Source: Gemmatimonadota bacterium (GTDB taxonomy: Bacteria; Latescibacterota; UBA2968). From it: 64,000 nucleotides of DNA. The stretch covers positions 1 through 64,000 of the forward strand of contig VXRD01000104.1 of NCBI GenBank assembly GCA_009838845.1, in the 5' to 3' direction. Under the pieces are notes generated by a model. It made no database searches, had not been told where the DNA came from, and saw nothing but the letters and a program-made list of their open reading frames with translations. Positions 17,868-25,655 of the stretch are shown piece after piece. The translations under genes and the position numbers were made by a program. How positions within the stretch are numbered: position 1 is the stretch's first letter; each line of letters starts with the position of its first letter.

Positions 17868-17896
17868 AACTTACCTAAAGCATACAAAAATGTCAA
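17868..17896 (-). promoter_or_regulatory. Candidate suf operon promoter
   Basis: Minus strand: consensus TTGACA (17896-17891), 17-bp spacer and a weak -10 TAAGTT (17873-17868), giving a leader of about 40 nt to the sufB ATG. The poor -10 box would fit an activator-dependent promoter. Confidence 0.5.
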
Positions 17897-17929
17897 GATT
17901 AAAGATATAAAAAAAGCCAAAAATAATTT

Positions 17930-17948
17930 GTTGTAAAGTAACATATTA
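17930..17948 (-). promoter_or_regulatory. 19-bp regulatory element, copy upstream of suf
   Basis: Read in the direction of sufB transcription this is TAATATGTTACTTTACAAC, identical to 50998-51016 on the plus strand. It lies 33 bp upstream of the candidate -35 box. It contains a GTT-N7-AAC dyad, as expected for a dimeric DNA-binding protein. The protein is unknown. Confidence 0.55.
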
Positions 17949-17959
17949 GAGGTGATAAA

Positions 17960-18382
17960 TTATCCCCATGCCTTGCCGCTGGCGCGCCTGCGACGCTTGC
18001 TGCCGGGCAGGTCTTTTTTGGCAACGGCAAAGCCGAGTAGCCCTTTTTGTCCGAGCTTTTTGAGATAGGCGAGCAGGGATATTTCGGCTTCTTTCACATT
18101 GAGCTGGTGGATTTTGCTCAGGCGTTTAATGATGGCTTCGACGGTTGTGCGCCCGTCACACATGTCCCAGACCTGCGCGCCAATTTCGTCGAGTACCAGT
18201 GTTTTTTGTTGGGGAATCCAAAAGATTTTAGATAGCGTGCGCACTTTCCACGAATCGCCGCGGGTGAGGGTGACGTGGATCTCGCCATCGTCGTTTTTTT
18301 CCCATTCGACCTGGTTGTTGCGAACGGGTTTGGATTTGAACATGGCTTCGCGGCCAATTTTGGGTTGTTTTTTGAATAGCAT
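17960..18382 (-). CDS. PqqD-like (RRE-fold) protein
   Basis: A 140-aa protein whose centre (about 50-120) matches PqqD: LSKIFWIPQQKTLVLDEIGAQVWDMCDG, then TVEAIIKRLSKIHQLNVKEAE and LLAYLKKLGQKGLL. PqqD-type domains are winged-helix peptide chaperones that recognise leader peptides of ribosomally made, post-translationally modified peptides. A basic C-terminal tail (GSKRRRRASGKAWG) is unusual. No radical-SAM or other peptide-modifying enzyme is adjacent; the only partner is the 313-aa gene 39 bp upstream. The domain call is firm, and a peptide-maturation role is inference. Confidence 0.8.
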   Translation of the reverse strand: MLFKKQPKIGREAMFKSKPVRNNQVEWEKNDDGEIHVTLTRGDSWKVRTLSKIFWIPQQKTLVLDEIGAQVWDMCDGRTTVEAIIKRLSKIHQLNVKEAEISLLAYLKKLGQKGLLGFAVAKKDLPGSKRRRRASGKAWG

Positions 18383-18421
18383 AACAGGACTCCGCGAATA
18401 GATAGGATAAACAATATTCTG

Positions 18422-19363
18422 TCAGGAAATGGCTGTTACATCCTTGCAATAGACATCGAGGTTTGGGGCACCTTCGGATTTTTTCCAGTAGGTCTGTACA
18501 ACAAAAATTTTATTGGTCTCCATATCGGTCCAAATCCGTCCCGAAAGATTCTGACGGGGACGCATATTCCAAAAGGGCAAGGGTTGAAGAAGGCCCTGCC
18601 ATCGACTTTTGGGATGTCCATTGATCGAGAGTACAATATTGGAACCATGAGTTTGGATATCAGTTTCAATGTGAATATGTCGAAGATCTTTTGTAAAAAA
18701 TTCGACGTACCATTCATCGAGGTCTTTGCTACTGAGGATTGTGCGCGCTAAACTGAAGCGGTCAATATTGAGCCGCGTGCTGTCTTTTTGAAATCTCAAG
18801 CCTATATGCCCGGATTTGAGTTCAAAATTTTCGAGTTCGTATTCCGGGGGGGATTGGCAGATCATGTCGTAGAGTGCCCAGGTCAGGGGATCGCCGGGTG
18901 GGGTGTCTCGAAGGGTATTGAAGATGGGAGGCAGAACAGCATCGAGGTTTTCATCCGTGCGCCCCATAATGCGAATAAAAATGAGACGGTCCGAGGCGGG
19001 GCTATACGTCGCGAGCGTGTGTACTGTGTAACGCGATTCCCACACAAAATACTGCGTGTTTTGCATGGCGGGAAGGTCGAGGTCAATGGCTTTGGGGTTG
19101 CGTTCAACGCGCAGACGGCTTTTTTGTTTTTTGGCGTTTTTTGCCAGACCTTCGATGTAGCGATCCACAATTTGCGCCACGCGGTCATCCCCTCGCGCTT
19201 CTTTCCATTCGAGTTCGAGGCGTGCAATTTGAGAATCGTCGAGGCGCACTTCGCCCGAGTTGGCTTCGCCCGATATTTTACCCGGGTTCCATTCTGATGG
19301 AATGGTCAGGCCAATGCCATGCCAGGAAAAGGGTGCGTATTCGTCAAATGTGAGGTTTTTCAT
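18422..19363 (-). CDS. Uncharacterised protein paired with the PqqD-like gene
   Basis: A 313-aa soluble protein. The first half (about 1-155) has the look of a PsbP/DUF1795-like alpha-beta lipocalin-type domain: GIGLTIPSEWNPGKIS, a long charged helix, FVWESRYTVHTLATYS, LIFIRIMG. The second half (about 170-310) is a second strand-rich repeat with conserved tryptophans. There is no signal peptide. I do not recognise the family. It is transcribed with the PqqD-like gene and probably acts with it. Confidence 0.65.
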   Translation of the reverse strand: MKNLTFDEYAPFSWHGIGLTIPSEWNPGKISGEANSGEVRLDDSQIARLELEWKEARGDDRVAQIVDRYIEGLAKNAKKQKSRLRVERNPKAIDLDLPAMQNTQYFVWESRYTVHTLATYSPASDRLIFIRIMGRTDENLDAVLPPIFNTLRDTPPGDPLTWALYDMICQSPPEYELENFELKSGHIGLRFQKDSTRLNIDRFSLARTILSSKDLDEWYVEFFTKDLRHIHIETDIQTHGSNIVLSINGHPKSRWQGLLQPLPFWNMRPRQNLSGRIWTDMETNKIFVVQTYWKKSEGAPNLDVYCKDVTAIS

Positions 19364-19526
19364 GGTGCTTTTTCCGTTCGTGGCTCGTGGTCTGTGCTTA
19401 CACAGATAAGATACAAGGGGGTATTTGTGGTGTCAAGAGAGGATATGTAGATGTATTTACGGTGTTTAGTTGTAGAAAATATGGGGCAAGATCATATATT
19501 TTTTAAAAATTATTTAAGATGAAAAC

Positions 19527-19555
19527 TTGACGGATGCACGAACGTTCACTATATT
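19527..19555 (+). promoter_or_regulatory. lexA promoter with palindromic operator candidate
   Basis: TTGACG (19527-19532), 17-bp spacer, TATATT (19550-19555), about 57 bp upstream of the lexA ATG. The spacer carries GAACGTTC (19540-19547), a perfect palindrome resembling the core of Gram-positive-type LexA boxes. Placement between -35 and -10 is ideal for autorepression. Confidence 0.65.
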
Positions 19556-19611
19556 CAAATGTGCAGGTTATTGATATATGCGTTTTTAAAAAATAAATAA
19601 GGAGGTGTGTT

Positions 19612-20241
19612 ATGCGAAAAAAATTAACTGCGCGCCAACAGGAGATATACGATTTTATTGCCCAGGTGATTCGCAACCAGGGATATCCGCCTACGATCCG
19701 AGAAATTATGGAGGCTTTTGGCATTGCTTCAACCAATGGCGTGCGAACCACGCTGTCTGCATTGGAAAAAAAAGGGTATATTCGACGAACTGCCATGTTG
19801 TCGCGCAGTATTGAGTTGACGGATTATCAGGCACGCGATGCATCGCTTTCCGGAGATGTGCGCGAAGTGCCAGTGATTGGGCGCGTTGCTGCCGGTGAAC
19901 CGATTCTGGCAATGGAAAATATCGAGAGTACGCTTGCGGTTGATTCCGGGTTTGTGCCGCGCGGCGATGTTTTTGCTCTCCAGGTTGAGGGTGATAGCAT
20001 GCGCGATGCTGGAATATTAGACGGCGATTTTGTGCTCGCGCGCCATCAAGAATCCGCCCATCAAGGTGAGATTGTCGTGGCTGTGATTGGCGAAGAAGCG
20101 ACGGTTAAGCGATACTATCGAGAGGGTTCGCAGGTTAAGTTGGTGCCCGAAAATGAAGCCTACCAACCCATTGTGGTGGGCGAAAGCCACGAGTCATTCC
20201 GTATTGCCGGCAAAATTGTGGGTTTGATGCGGTCTTTTTAG
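19612..20241 (+). CDS. lexA: LexA SOS repressor
   Basis: A 209-aa repressor. The N-terminal winged helix (about 1-65) begins KLTARQQEIYDFIAQVI with YPPTIREIMEAFGIAS and recognition helix TNGVRTTLSALEKKGYI. The C-terminal S24 peptidase domain has the self-cleavage site Ala94-Gly95 (RVAAGEP) and the catalytic pair Ser129 (EGDSM) and Lys166 (TVKRYY). RecA-stimulated autocleavage releases the SOS regulon. ATG 19612 follows a perfect AAGGAGG. It is monocistronic, with its own promoter and a terminator shared with the convergent dprA. Confidence 0.97.
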   Translation: MRKKLTARQQEIYDFIAQVIRNQGYPPTIREIMEAFGIASTNGVRTTLSALEKKGYIRRTAMLSRSIELTDYQARDASLSGDVREVPVIGRVAAGEPILAMENIESTLAVDSGFVPRGDVFALQVEGDSMRDAGILDGDFVLARHQESAHQGEIVVAVIGEEATVKRYYREGSQVKLVPENEAYQPIVVGESHESFRIAGKIVGLMRSF

Positions 20242-20271
20242 ACGAGGCAGAATGCCGCTGCGTGACAGAAC

Positions 20272-20301
20272 AAAAGAGAGGTCTTAACAGATCTCTCTTT
20301 T
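20272..20301. terminator. Bidirectional terminator between lexA and dprA
   Basis: AAAAGAGAGGTCT (20272-20284) pairs with AGATCTCTCTTTT (20289-20301) with one mismatch and a 4-nt loop. A T-run follows on the plus strand and an A-run precedes, so it can serve both convergent genes. Confidence 0.75.
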
Positions 20302-21420
20302 TTATTTTTTTTGCCTGAAATGCATGCCCGGCAGTTGTTCGACATTGCCCTGGATTTCGAGACTCAAGAGGATGTTGAGGGTTTCTCCAGAAGAGAATCC
20401 CGCGGCTCTGGCGAGGGTGTCAATATGTACGGGGGTCGCATCGTCAGACGGGTTGGCAAGAGCGTCCCATACGCGTTGTTCTCGGTCGGATAGAGAGGGT
20501 TGCTCAGAGGGTTGATGCTCGTTCCGCTCCGTTGCGGGGGGGAGCGCTGACTGATGTTCAATTTCGCTCAAAATATCTTGCGCTGTCTGCACGAGAATGG
20601 CTCCCTGGCTGAGAAGACTATTTGTGCCCTGACTTTTGCCCGAGTAAATTGGACCGGGTACGGCAAAGACATCGCGGTTCTGGTCAAGAGCAAATTGGGC
20701 GGTGATGAGTGCGCCGCTCTGTTTGCCCGCTTCAACAACGACTGTGCCGAGGCTCAAGCCACTGATGATGCGGTTGCGTCTTGGAAAGTTGTGGGCTTCT
20801 GGACCGGTGCCCAGTGGGAATTCTGAGAAGACCACACCGCGTTCACATATTTGTTGAAATAGGGTGCGATTTTCAGGTGGATAGGGACAATCGAGGCTGC
20901 TGCCAAGCACTGCTGCTGTTGCGCCGTGTTCGAGTGCCCCCCGGTGTGCATGGGTATCAATGCCGACGGCCATTCCGCTGACTACTGTTATGCCCGCTCT
21001 GGCGAGATCACTTCCCAGGCGATGCGCGGTTTCCCGTCCATAAGCCGTGAAAGAGCGCGAGCCGACAATGCTTATGGTGGGGCTGTGGCAATGGCTTATG
21101 TCGCCTTTTGCAAAGAGCAGAGGTGGTGGGGCGTAGATTTGGGTTAGAATTTCGGGATAGAGGGGATCTGTGAGCGTGCAGATCTGGATGTCGAGGTCTT
21201 TTGCGCGTGAGACTTGATCTCGCGCCCAATCCCAGTCTCGATTGGTAGAGATAGATTGTGCGGTACTGGGACCAATGCCGGGGATTTCGCACAGTGCTCT
21301 GGGAGATTGCAAGAGAATATTTTCCGGTGTTTCAAAATGCTCGAGAAGAGCGCAATAGGCAGCGGGACCCAGACCCGGTACGGCATAGAGTACCAGCCAG
21401 GGTAGAGCGTGGTCACACAT
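20302..21420 (-). CDS. dprA: DprA/Smf DNA-processing protein
   Basis: A 372-aa protein. The N-terminus has a helix-hairpin-helix-like SAM part (AVPGLGPAAYCALLEHF, EIPGIGPSTAQSI). The central Rossmann domain carries SIVGSRSFTAYGRE, VVSGMAVGIDTHAHRGAL, FPRRNRIISGLSLGTVVVEAG and KQSGALITAQFALDQNR. A C-terminal winged helix (about 310-365) completes the long DprA form. DprA loads RecA on incoming single-stranded DNA during natural transformation, but it is also found in bacteria not known to be competent. It is flanked by terminators on both sides, so it is monocistronic. Confidence 0.95.
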   Translation of the reverse strand: MCDHALPWLVLYAVPGLGPAAYCALLEHFETPENILLQSPRALCEIPGIGPSTAQSISTNRDWDWARDQVSRAKDLDIQICTLTDPLYPEILTQIYAPPPLLFAKGDISHCHSPTISIVGSRSFTAYGRETAHRLGSDLARAGITVVSGMAVGIDTHAHRGALEHGATAAVLGSSLDCPYPPENRTLFQQICERGVVFSEFPLGTGPEAHNFPRRNRIISGLSLGTVVVEAGKQSGALITAQFALDQNRDVFAVPGPIYSGKSQGTNSLLSQGAILVQTAQDILSEIEHQSALPPATERNEHQPSEQPSLSDREQRVWDALANPSDDATPVHIDTLARAAGFSSGETLNILLSLEIQGNVEQLPGMHFRQKK

Positions 21421-21475
21421 AATGTCTCGTTTGAGATGGAGTTTTTGGGGATATAGACAGCAATGTTTATGCCAA

Positions 21476-21504
21476 AAAAAAAGCCCGTTAAATGGGCTTT
21501 TTTT
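21476..21504 (-). terminator. Terminator downstream of the sulfatase
   Basis: A-run plus GCCC (21476-21486) pairs with GGGC plus T-run (21494-21504) around GTTAAAT. It lies between the sulfatase stop and the dprA start, and is symmetrical enough to work in either direction. Confidence 0.7.
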
Positions 21505-21576
21505 CTTTTTTATGTGAATATTTTGTTCACAATGCGGATGATGGGTTGAAATATTTGAATACTGGAAGAGAAGGAT

Positions 21577-23055
21577 TCAGTCTCTTGAATATCCGGGGAT
21601 ATTGTAGAGCGGAACCGCCCATCCCGCATCCTGAATTAACAAATTTGCATCCACACTTTTGGGTTCAGCTATCGCGCCAAAGTCTTTCCATTGGTCGCCA
21701 TCCAGGGGTTCGGTATAGTTTTCGTTTTGGAAAAAGCCTATTAGTTTTTCGCGCATTGTTTTTACCTCGGAAGCGTACAGGATATTGTACGCACAGTTGC
21801 GCGTTTCCTCTGAGTCTGTGCGGTGATCGAGCAAGTATTCCTTTTGGTCACCGGCTGAATAGATGTATTTCAAGTTGCCGTCATAGGCCATGTACATACC
21901 CCGTTGTCCGCGCTGGATCTGACCGTAAATCATTCGTTCGCGCCCATTGCCTACGAGATCGGCCATGTCCTTCCCGTCTAAATCTGCGTTGTGATGGGAA
22001 ATATCTGCTGCGCCCAAAAATGTCGGGATCAGGTCCATCAATCCACACGGTGTTTCTTCTATAATACCGCGGGGAAAACGCTCGGGATAGCGCACCAGCA
22101 TGGGGACTCGGGCCGCTGCATCGAGAAAGCTGCGCTTGCCGAAACAGTTGTAATCTCCCAGCAGTTCACCGTGATCCGATGACCAGACAATGAGGGTATT
22201 GTCCAGTTCGCCCTGTTGTTCGAGTTCGTCAATGATCCGGCCCACGCTGTAGTCGATAAACGATATGCACGCCCAGTAATACCCGCGCATGACCTGCAAC
22301 ATGCGATTATCCAATCCCGCATCGCGGTATTTGTATCGATTCTGATGGCGGTTGAAATGCGTCCACAGGTCTTCCATGTTATCGGGGCGTTTGGGAAAGG
22401 GCATTAAGGAACCGCGATAGAGTTTGTTCCAGGGCGTTGGCGGTGAAAAGGGTGGATGTGGATGGATAAAACTCGACCACAGGAAGAACGGTTTGGAAGT
22501 GTCGCGGTTTTTCAGAAAGTCAATGCTGCGGTCCGCGACCCAGGCCGTTGGATGATGGCGTGCGGGAAGTTGAGAAATTTGCGGGATATAATACATTTCT
22601 CCTCTTGCACCCATAGGATCGTGTACATAGTCATAGCCGTGTGCATGCAAGTATTTTAGATAATCGTTTGTATCAATCGTTCCCGAGATTTCTTCCTGTA
22701 CATCTCGCGCGTGAAATCCCCGCAGTCCTCCACGATCACCGGTAAAGTGCATTTTGCCCACTCCGTGACAGAGGTACCCGCCCTGTGCGAGGAGATCCAT
22801 CAGAGATGGGCGGTCTGTCGGTTGTCGAAATCCATTGTCAAAGCACCCATTTTTGTGCGGATATTGTCCGGTAATAAGGGATGCACGCGCCGATACACAA
22901 ACGGGCGAGGGCGTGTATCCTTTGGTAAAATTCACTCCTTCATGACACAACCGATCCATCACTGGTGTGCGAATATGCGGATTGCCTGCCGCGTGAATGG
23001 TGTCCCAGCGTTGCTGGTCGGTAAATGCGAATAGAATATTGGGTTGTTTGGGCAT
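21577..23055 (-). CDS. Type I sulfatase (formylglycine-dependent)
   Basis: A 492-aa sulfatase. NILFAFTDQQRWD carries the first metal-binding Asp. Cys53 in SPVCVSARASLITGQYPH is the residue oxidised to formylglycine, followed by the conserved Arg. HGVGKMHF and SSDHGELLGDYNCFGKRS give further metal and sulfate ligands. There is no clear signal peptide, which is common in this group. ATG 23055 has TAAGGAG. It follows an MFS transporter gene by 47 bp, suggesting uptake and desulfation of a sulfated sugar or similar substrate. The maturase gene is not in this window. Confidence 0.92.
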   Translation of the reverse strand: MPKQPNILFAFTDQQRWDTIHAAGNPHIRTPVMDRLCHEGVNFTKGYTPSPVCVSARASLITGQYPHKNGCFDNGFRQPTDRPSLMDLLAQGGYLCHGVGKMHFTGDRGGLRGFHARDVQEEISGTIDTNDYLKYLHAHGYDYVHDPMGARGEMYYIPQISQLPARHHPTAWVADRSIDFLKNRDTSKPFFLWSSFIHPHPPFSPPTPWNKLYRGSLMPFPKRPDNMEDLWTHFNRHQNRYKYRDAGLDNRMLQVMRGYYWACISFIDYSVGRIIDELEQQGELDNTLIVWSSDHGELLGDYNCFGKRSFLDAAARVPMLVRYPERFPRGIIEETPCGLMDLIPTFLGAADISHHNADLDGKDMADLVGNGRERMIYGQIQRGQRGMYMAYDGNLKYIYSAGDQKEYLLDHRTDSEETRNCAYNILYASEVKTMREKLIGFFQNENYTEPLDGDQWKDFGAIAEPKSVDANLLIQDAGWAVPLYNIPGYSRD

Positions 23056-23102
23056 TTTTCACTCCTTAGAGAATACTGACTTAACCCGCGTCAGCACATG
23101 TT

Positions 23103-24383
23103 TTAATAACTCGAAGCTTTCATGTAAAAACACAGCCAAAATCCCACCAAAACGGTTGTGGCAGATAGGGCAAACACGCCTTGAAGATGTACGAGGTCTG
23201 CGAGTACGCCTCCAAATATGGGATAGAGCGAACCAATGCCCAGCACAGTGTTGGTGATGCCGATATAGGTTGGGCGACGCTCTGCTGGCGCGATGTCCAA
23301 AAGATAACTTTTAAATCCGATAAAGATGCCCGTTGTCGTTCCGCCTATCAAAAGAAAAATCGGTGAAAAACACGCCGCGATTATCCACTCAGACGCATGT
23401 TGCAACAAACTCGCCTGGTTGCCCAAGATCAATGCCATACACGGAATTAAAGCTACGCCCAATACGGCGAACAAGACCACGCGGTGGTTTCCGTAATTGA
23501 GCGAGAGTCTTCCCCATATTATATTAAAAATAGCCGCGCCTATGGTTTGTATGGCCAAAAAAAAGCCGACGGTACTTTCCGAGATGTAAAATGCCTCTCG
23601 GGCGAGCACTACGTAAAAAGGAAGTGAGAATCCGATGCCCGATGCCAGCATTTGGACCAGGAGGAACCGTCCAAAGTTGCGGTCGCGGCGCAGTAATTGG
23701 GGAATACCGCGAATCACCTGAATGGCATTTCGGTGGGTTGTACCCATCTCGCCTTCTGGTTCTCGAACCAGACAGAAACACCCGATGCCCAGACTCATCA
23801 TTCCGGCACCCATTGCGAAGATCATGACGTAATTTATCGGAAAGTCATAACCGCTATCTAAGTCGAGAAAATACCTGACCAATATGCCCGCGAGAATGCT
23901 CAATACGCCGCCGAGAAATGAACGGGATGCGTAAAATAATCCCGTGTGTGACCTCGGCAGAGATCTTCCCACAATATCTGTATAGGCATTGCCCGCGGGG
24001 CCGCCAAAAAGAGAAGCAATGCCGTATAGGATGAGAAAGCTGCTCAATACCAGACTGGGCCGTTCGAGTCCGTACCACGCGAGGAGTGGCACAATTGTCC
24101 AGATCAGCGACATGCGAATGAGGTTGGCTTGCCTGTACACAGGTAGCCGACGCGCACGCCGCTCCAGATATCCCGCCACGAGCAATTGGGGCAGATGCCA
24201 ACCTGCGCGGTGTAGAGATGAGGCCAGGCCGACCAGCGTATCTGAGGTTGTAAAATGCCGAATAAAAATGGGTAAGACTGTGGTGGGGTCTAAAAATGCC
24301 GTGCCAAATGCGAAGATGCCACCATTTAATGTTCCCACAATAAAGTTGAATCGCGCATTGCCCTTTTCAGGTAAGAATCCCAT
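23103..24383 (-). CDS. Major facilitator superfamily transporter
   Basis: A 426-aa protein with about twelve transmembrane helices in two halves, split by a cytoplasmic loop around residues 210-235 (EPEGEMGTTHRNAI). A basic motif YLERRARRLPVYRQ sits between helices 2 and 3, as in MFS carriers. The substrate is unknown; co-transcription with the sulfatase hints at a sulfated carbohydrate or its product. ATG 24383 has only a weak ribosome binding site. Confidence 0.85.
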   Translation of the reverse strand: MGFLPEKGNARFNFIVGTLNGGIFAFGTAFLDPTTVLPIFIRHFTTSDTLVGLASSLHRAGWHLPQLLVAGYLERRARRLPVYRQANLIRMSLIWTIVPLLAWYGLERPSLVLSSFLILYGIASLFGGPAGNAYTDIVGRSLPRSHTGLFYASRSFLGGVLSILAGILVRYFLDLDSGYDFPINYVMIFAMGAGMMSLGIGCFCLVREPEGEMGTTHRNAIQVIRGIPQLLRRDRNFGRFLLVQMLASGIGFSLPFYVVLAREAFYISESTVGFFLAIQTIGAAIFNIIWGRLSLNYGNHRVVLFAVLGVALIPCMALILGNQASLLQHASEWIIAACFSPIFLLIGGTTTGIFIGFKSYLLDIAPAERRPTYIGITNTVLGIGSLYPIFGGVLADLVHLQGVFALSATTVLVGFWLCFYMKASSY

Positions 24384-24518
24384 TTATTTTTCCACTGTTG
24401 GCGCATTATTATATCTTGCACATGCGGGAGATGCAAGATGAAAGTTGCGTTCAATGCTGTGGGAGTGTTAATATAGCTTCTTAAGTTATAGATCAATTTT
24501 TAGTATGAGGAGAATTCT

Positions 24519-24989
24519 ATGTCCAGAATTATTTATCTCGCCAGTCCCTACGGTTTTTCGTCTCAACAGAAACAGAAACTTTTGCCCGAGTTTGTTCAGG
24601 TGCTCGAGTCTCTCGGCGCAGAAGTGTGGGAACCGTTTGAACGCAATAATCAGATTGATAAAGCACAGCCCGGATGGGCGTATCAAATCGGGCAGGCAGA
24701 TGTGCGCGATGTCAAAGAATCAGACGCGATATTTGCCATTGTCAATGGTACGCCGCCCGATGAAGGTGTGATGGTTGAGCTTGGGATTGCCATTGCCCTG
24801 GAGAAAAAGACTTTTCTCTTTCGAGACGATTTTCGCCGTTGTACCGATTCAGAAGACTATGCGCTTAACCTTATGCTCTTTACTGGTTTGCCAGAACACG
24901 GCTGGGAAGATTATTATTACACCTCTTTGGATGAAGTTGTCGATCCGGATAAGGCTCTGGTGCGCTGGCTGAATGGAGCGATAGATTGA
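24519..24989 (+). CDS. Nucleoside 2-deoxyribosyltransferase-like protein
   Basis: A 156-aa protein of the PF05014 family: IYLASPYGFSSQQ at the N-terminus, WEPFERNN, the SDAIFAIVNGTPPDEGVMVELGIAIAL core with the expected catalytic Glu and Asp, and DDFRRC. Family enzymes swap bases on 2'-deoxyribose or hydrolyse nucleotides (MTH538/DNPH1-like), and which of these applies cannot be told from sequence alone. A perfect GAGGAG ribosome binding site precedes ATG 24519. The gene appears to be transcribed alone, divergently from the MFS gene. Confidence 0.85.
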   Translation: MSRIIYLASPYGFSSQQKQKLLPEFVQVLESLGAEVWEPFERNNQIDKAQPGWAYQIGQADVRDVKESDAIFAIVNGTPPDEGVMVELGIAIALEKKTFLFRDDFRRCTDSEDYALNLMLFTGLPEHGWEDYYYTSLDEVVDPDKALVRWLNGAID

Positions 24990-25058
24990 CAGACCTGTTA
25001 TTCTTGAGTATTATTTTATTGACAACCATCATTTCATCCAAACACAACAGGTTCAGGT

Positions 25059-25607
25059 ATGGCCCTACAAACCGTTGGCACCATGACAGCCGATGAGCTT
25101 CTGGTGATGCCACACAATGGCTATCGCTATGAACTCATAAAGGGAGAATTGCGCCAGATGGCTCCAGCGGGAAGTCAGCACGGACGAATTGCAGCAACAA
25201 TCGGCATCCGCCTTGGGTTATTTGTCGAAGACAATGACCTTGGCACAACTTATGCTGCCGAAACCGGATTTATTATCGACACTACACCCGATACGGTGCG
25301 CGCACCCGACGCGAGTTTTGTGCCTAAAGAACGTGCGGAAGCCATAGACGAAGAAGGGTTCTTTCCCGGCGCACCCGACCTCGCCGTTGAAGTCGTCTCG
25401 CCAAATGACCGCGTATCCGAAGTGACGGAAAAAGCATTTGATTGGTTGCGGGCAGGTGCGAAGATGGTTATTGTGCTCGATCCCAAAACGCGTATAGTAA
25501 CTGTCTATCGCGGTTTAGACGATGTTCGCATTCTCACAGAAGGCGACACAATTGACGGCGGCGATGTCGTGCCCGGGTGGCAATTGCCACTTGCAGATGT
25601 GTTCTAA
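25059..25607 (+). CDS. Uma2/DUF820 family PD-(D/E)XK-fold protein
   Basis: A 182-aa protein of the Uma2 (DUF820) family: YELIKGELRQMAPAGSQHGRIA, TVRAPDASFV, PDLAVEVVSPNDR and the conserved lysines in AGAKMVIVLDP and VTEKA. These proteins have a restriction-endonuclease-like fold, are expanded in cyanobacteria and related bacteria, and lack a known biological role. It is followed at once by a strong terminator. Confidence 0.88.
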   Translation: MALQTVGTMTADELLVMPHNGYRYELIKGELRQMAPAGSQHGRIAATIGIRLGLFVEDNDLGTTYAAETGFIIDTTPDTVRAPDASFVPKERAEAIDEEGFFPGAPDLAVEVVSPNDRVSEVTEKAFDWLRAGAKMVIVLDPKTRIVTVYRGLDDVRILTEGDTIDGGDVVPGWQLPLADVF

Positions 25608-25613
25608 AAAAAG

Positions 25614-25637
25614 GGCGACCAAAAGGTCGCCTTTTTT
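25614..25637 (+). terminator. Intrinsic terminator after the Uma2 gene
   Basis: GGCGACC (25614-25620), AAAA loop, GGTCGCC (25625-25631), then TTTTTT. The A-run on the other side allows it to serve the convergent kamA gene too. Confidence 0.85.
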
Positions 25638-25655
25638 ATATCTATTTATTGTGCA

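Noticed and set aside
17846-17878. GTAAG-N15-CTTAC inverted repeat between the sufB promoter and start
   Set aside because: Arms of 5 bp with a wide spacer are expected by chance in AT-rich DNA; only the 19-bp element was kept as a site.
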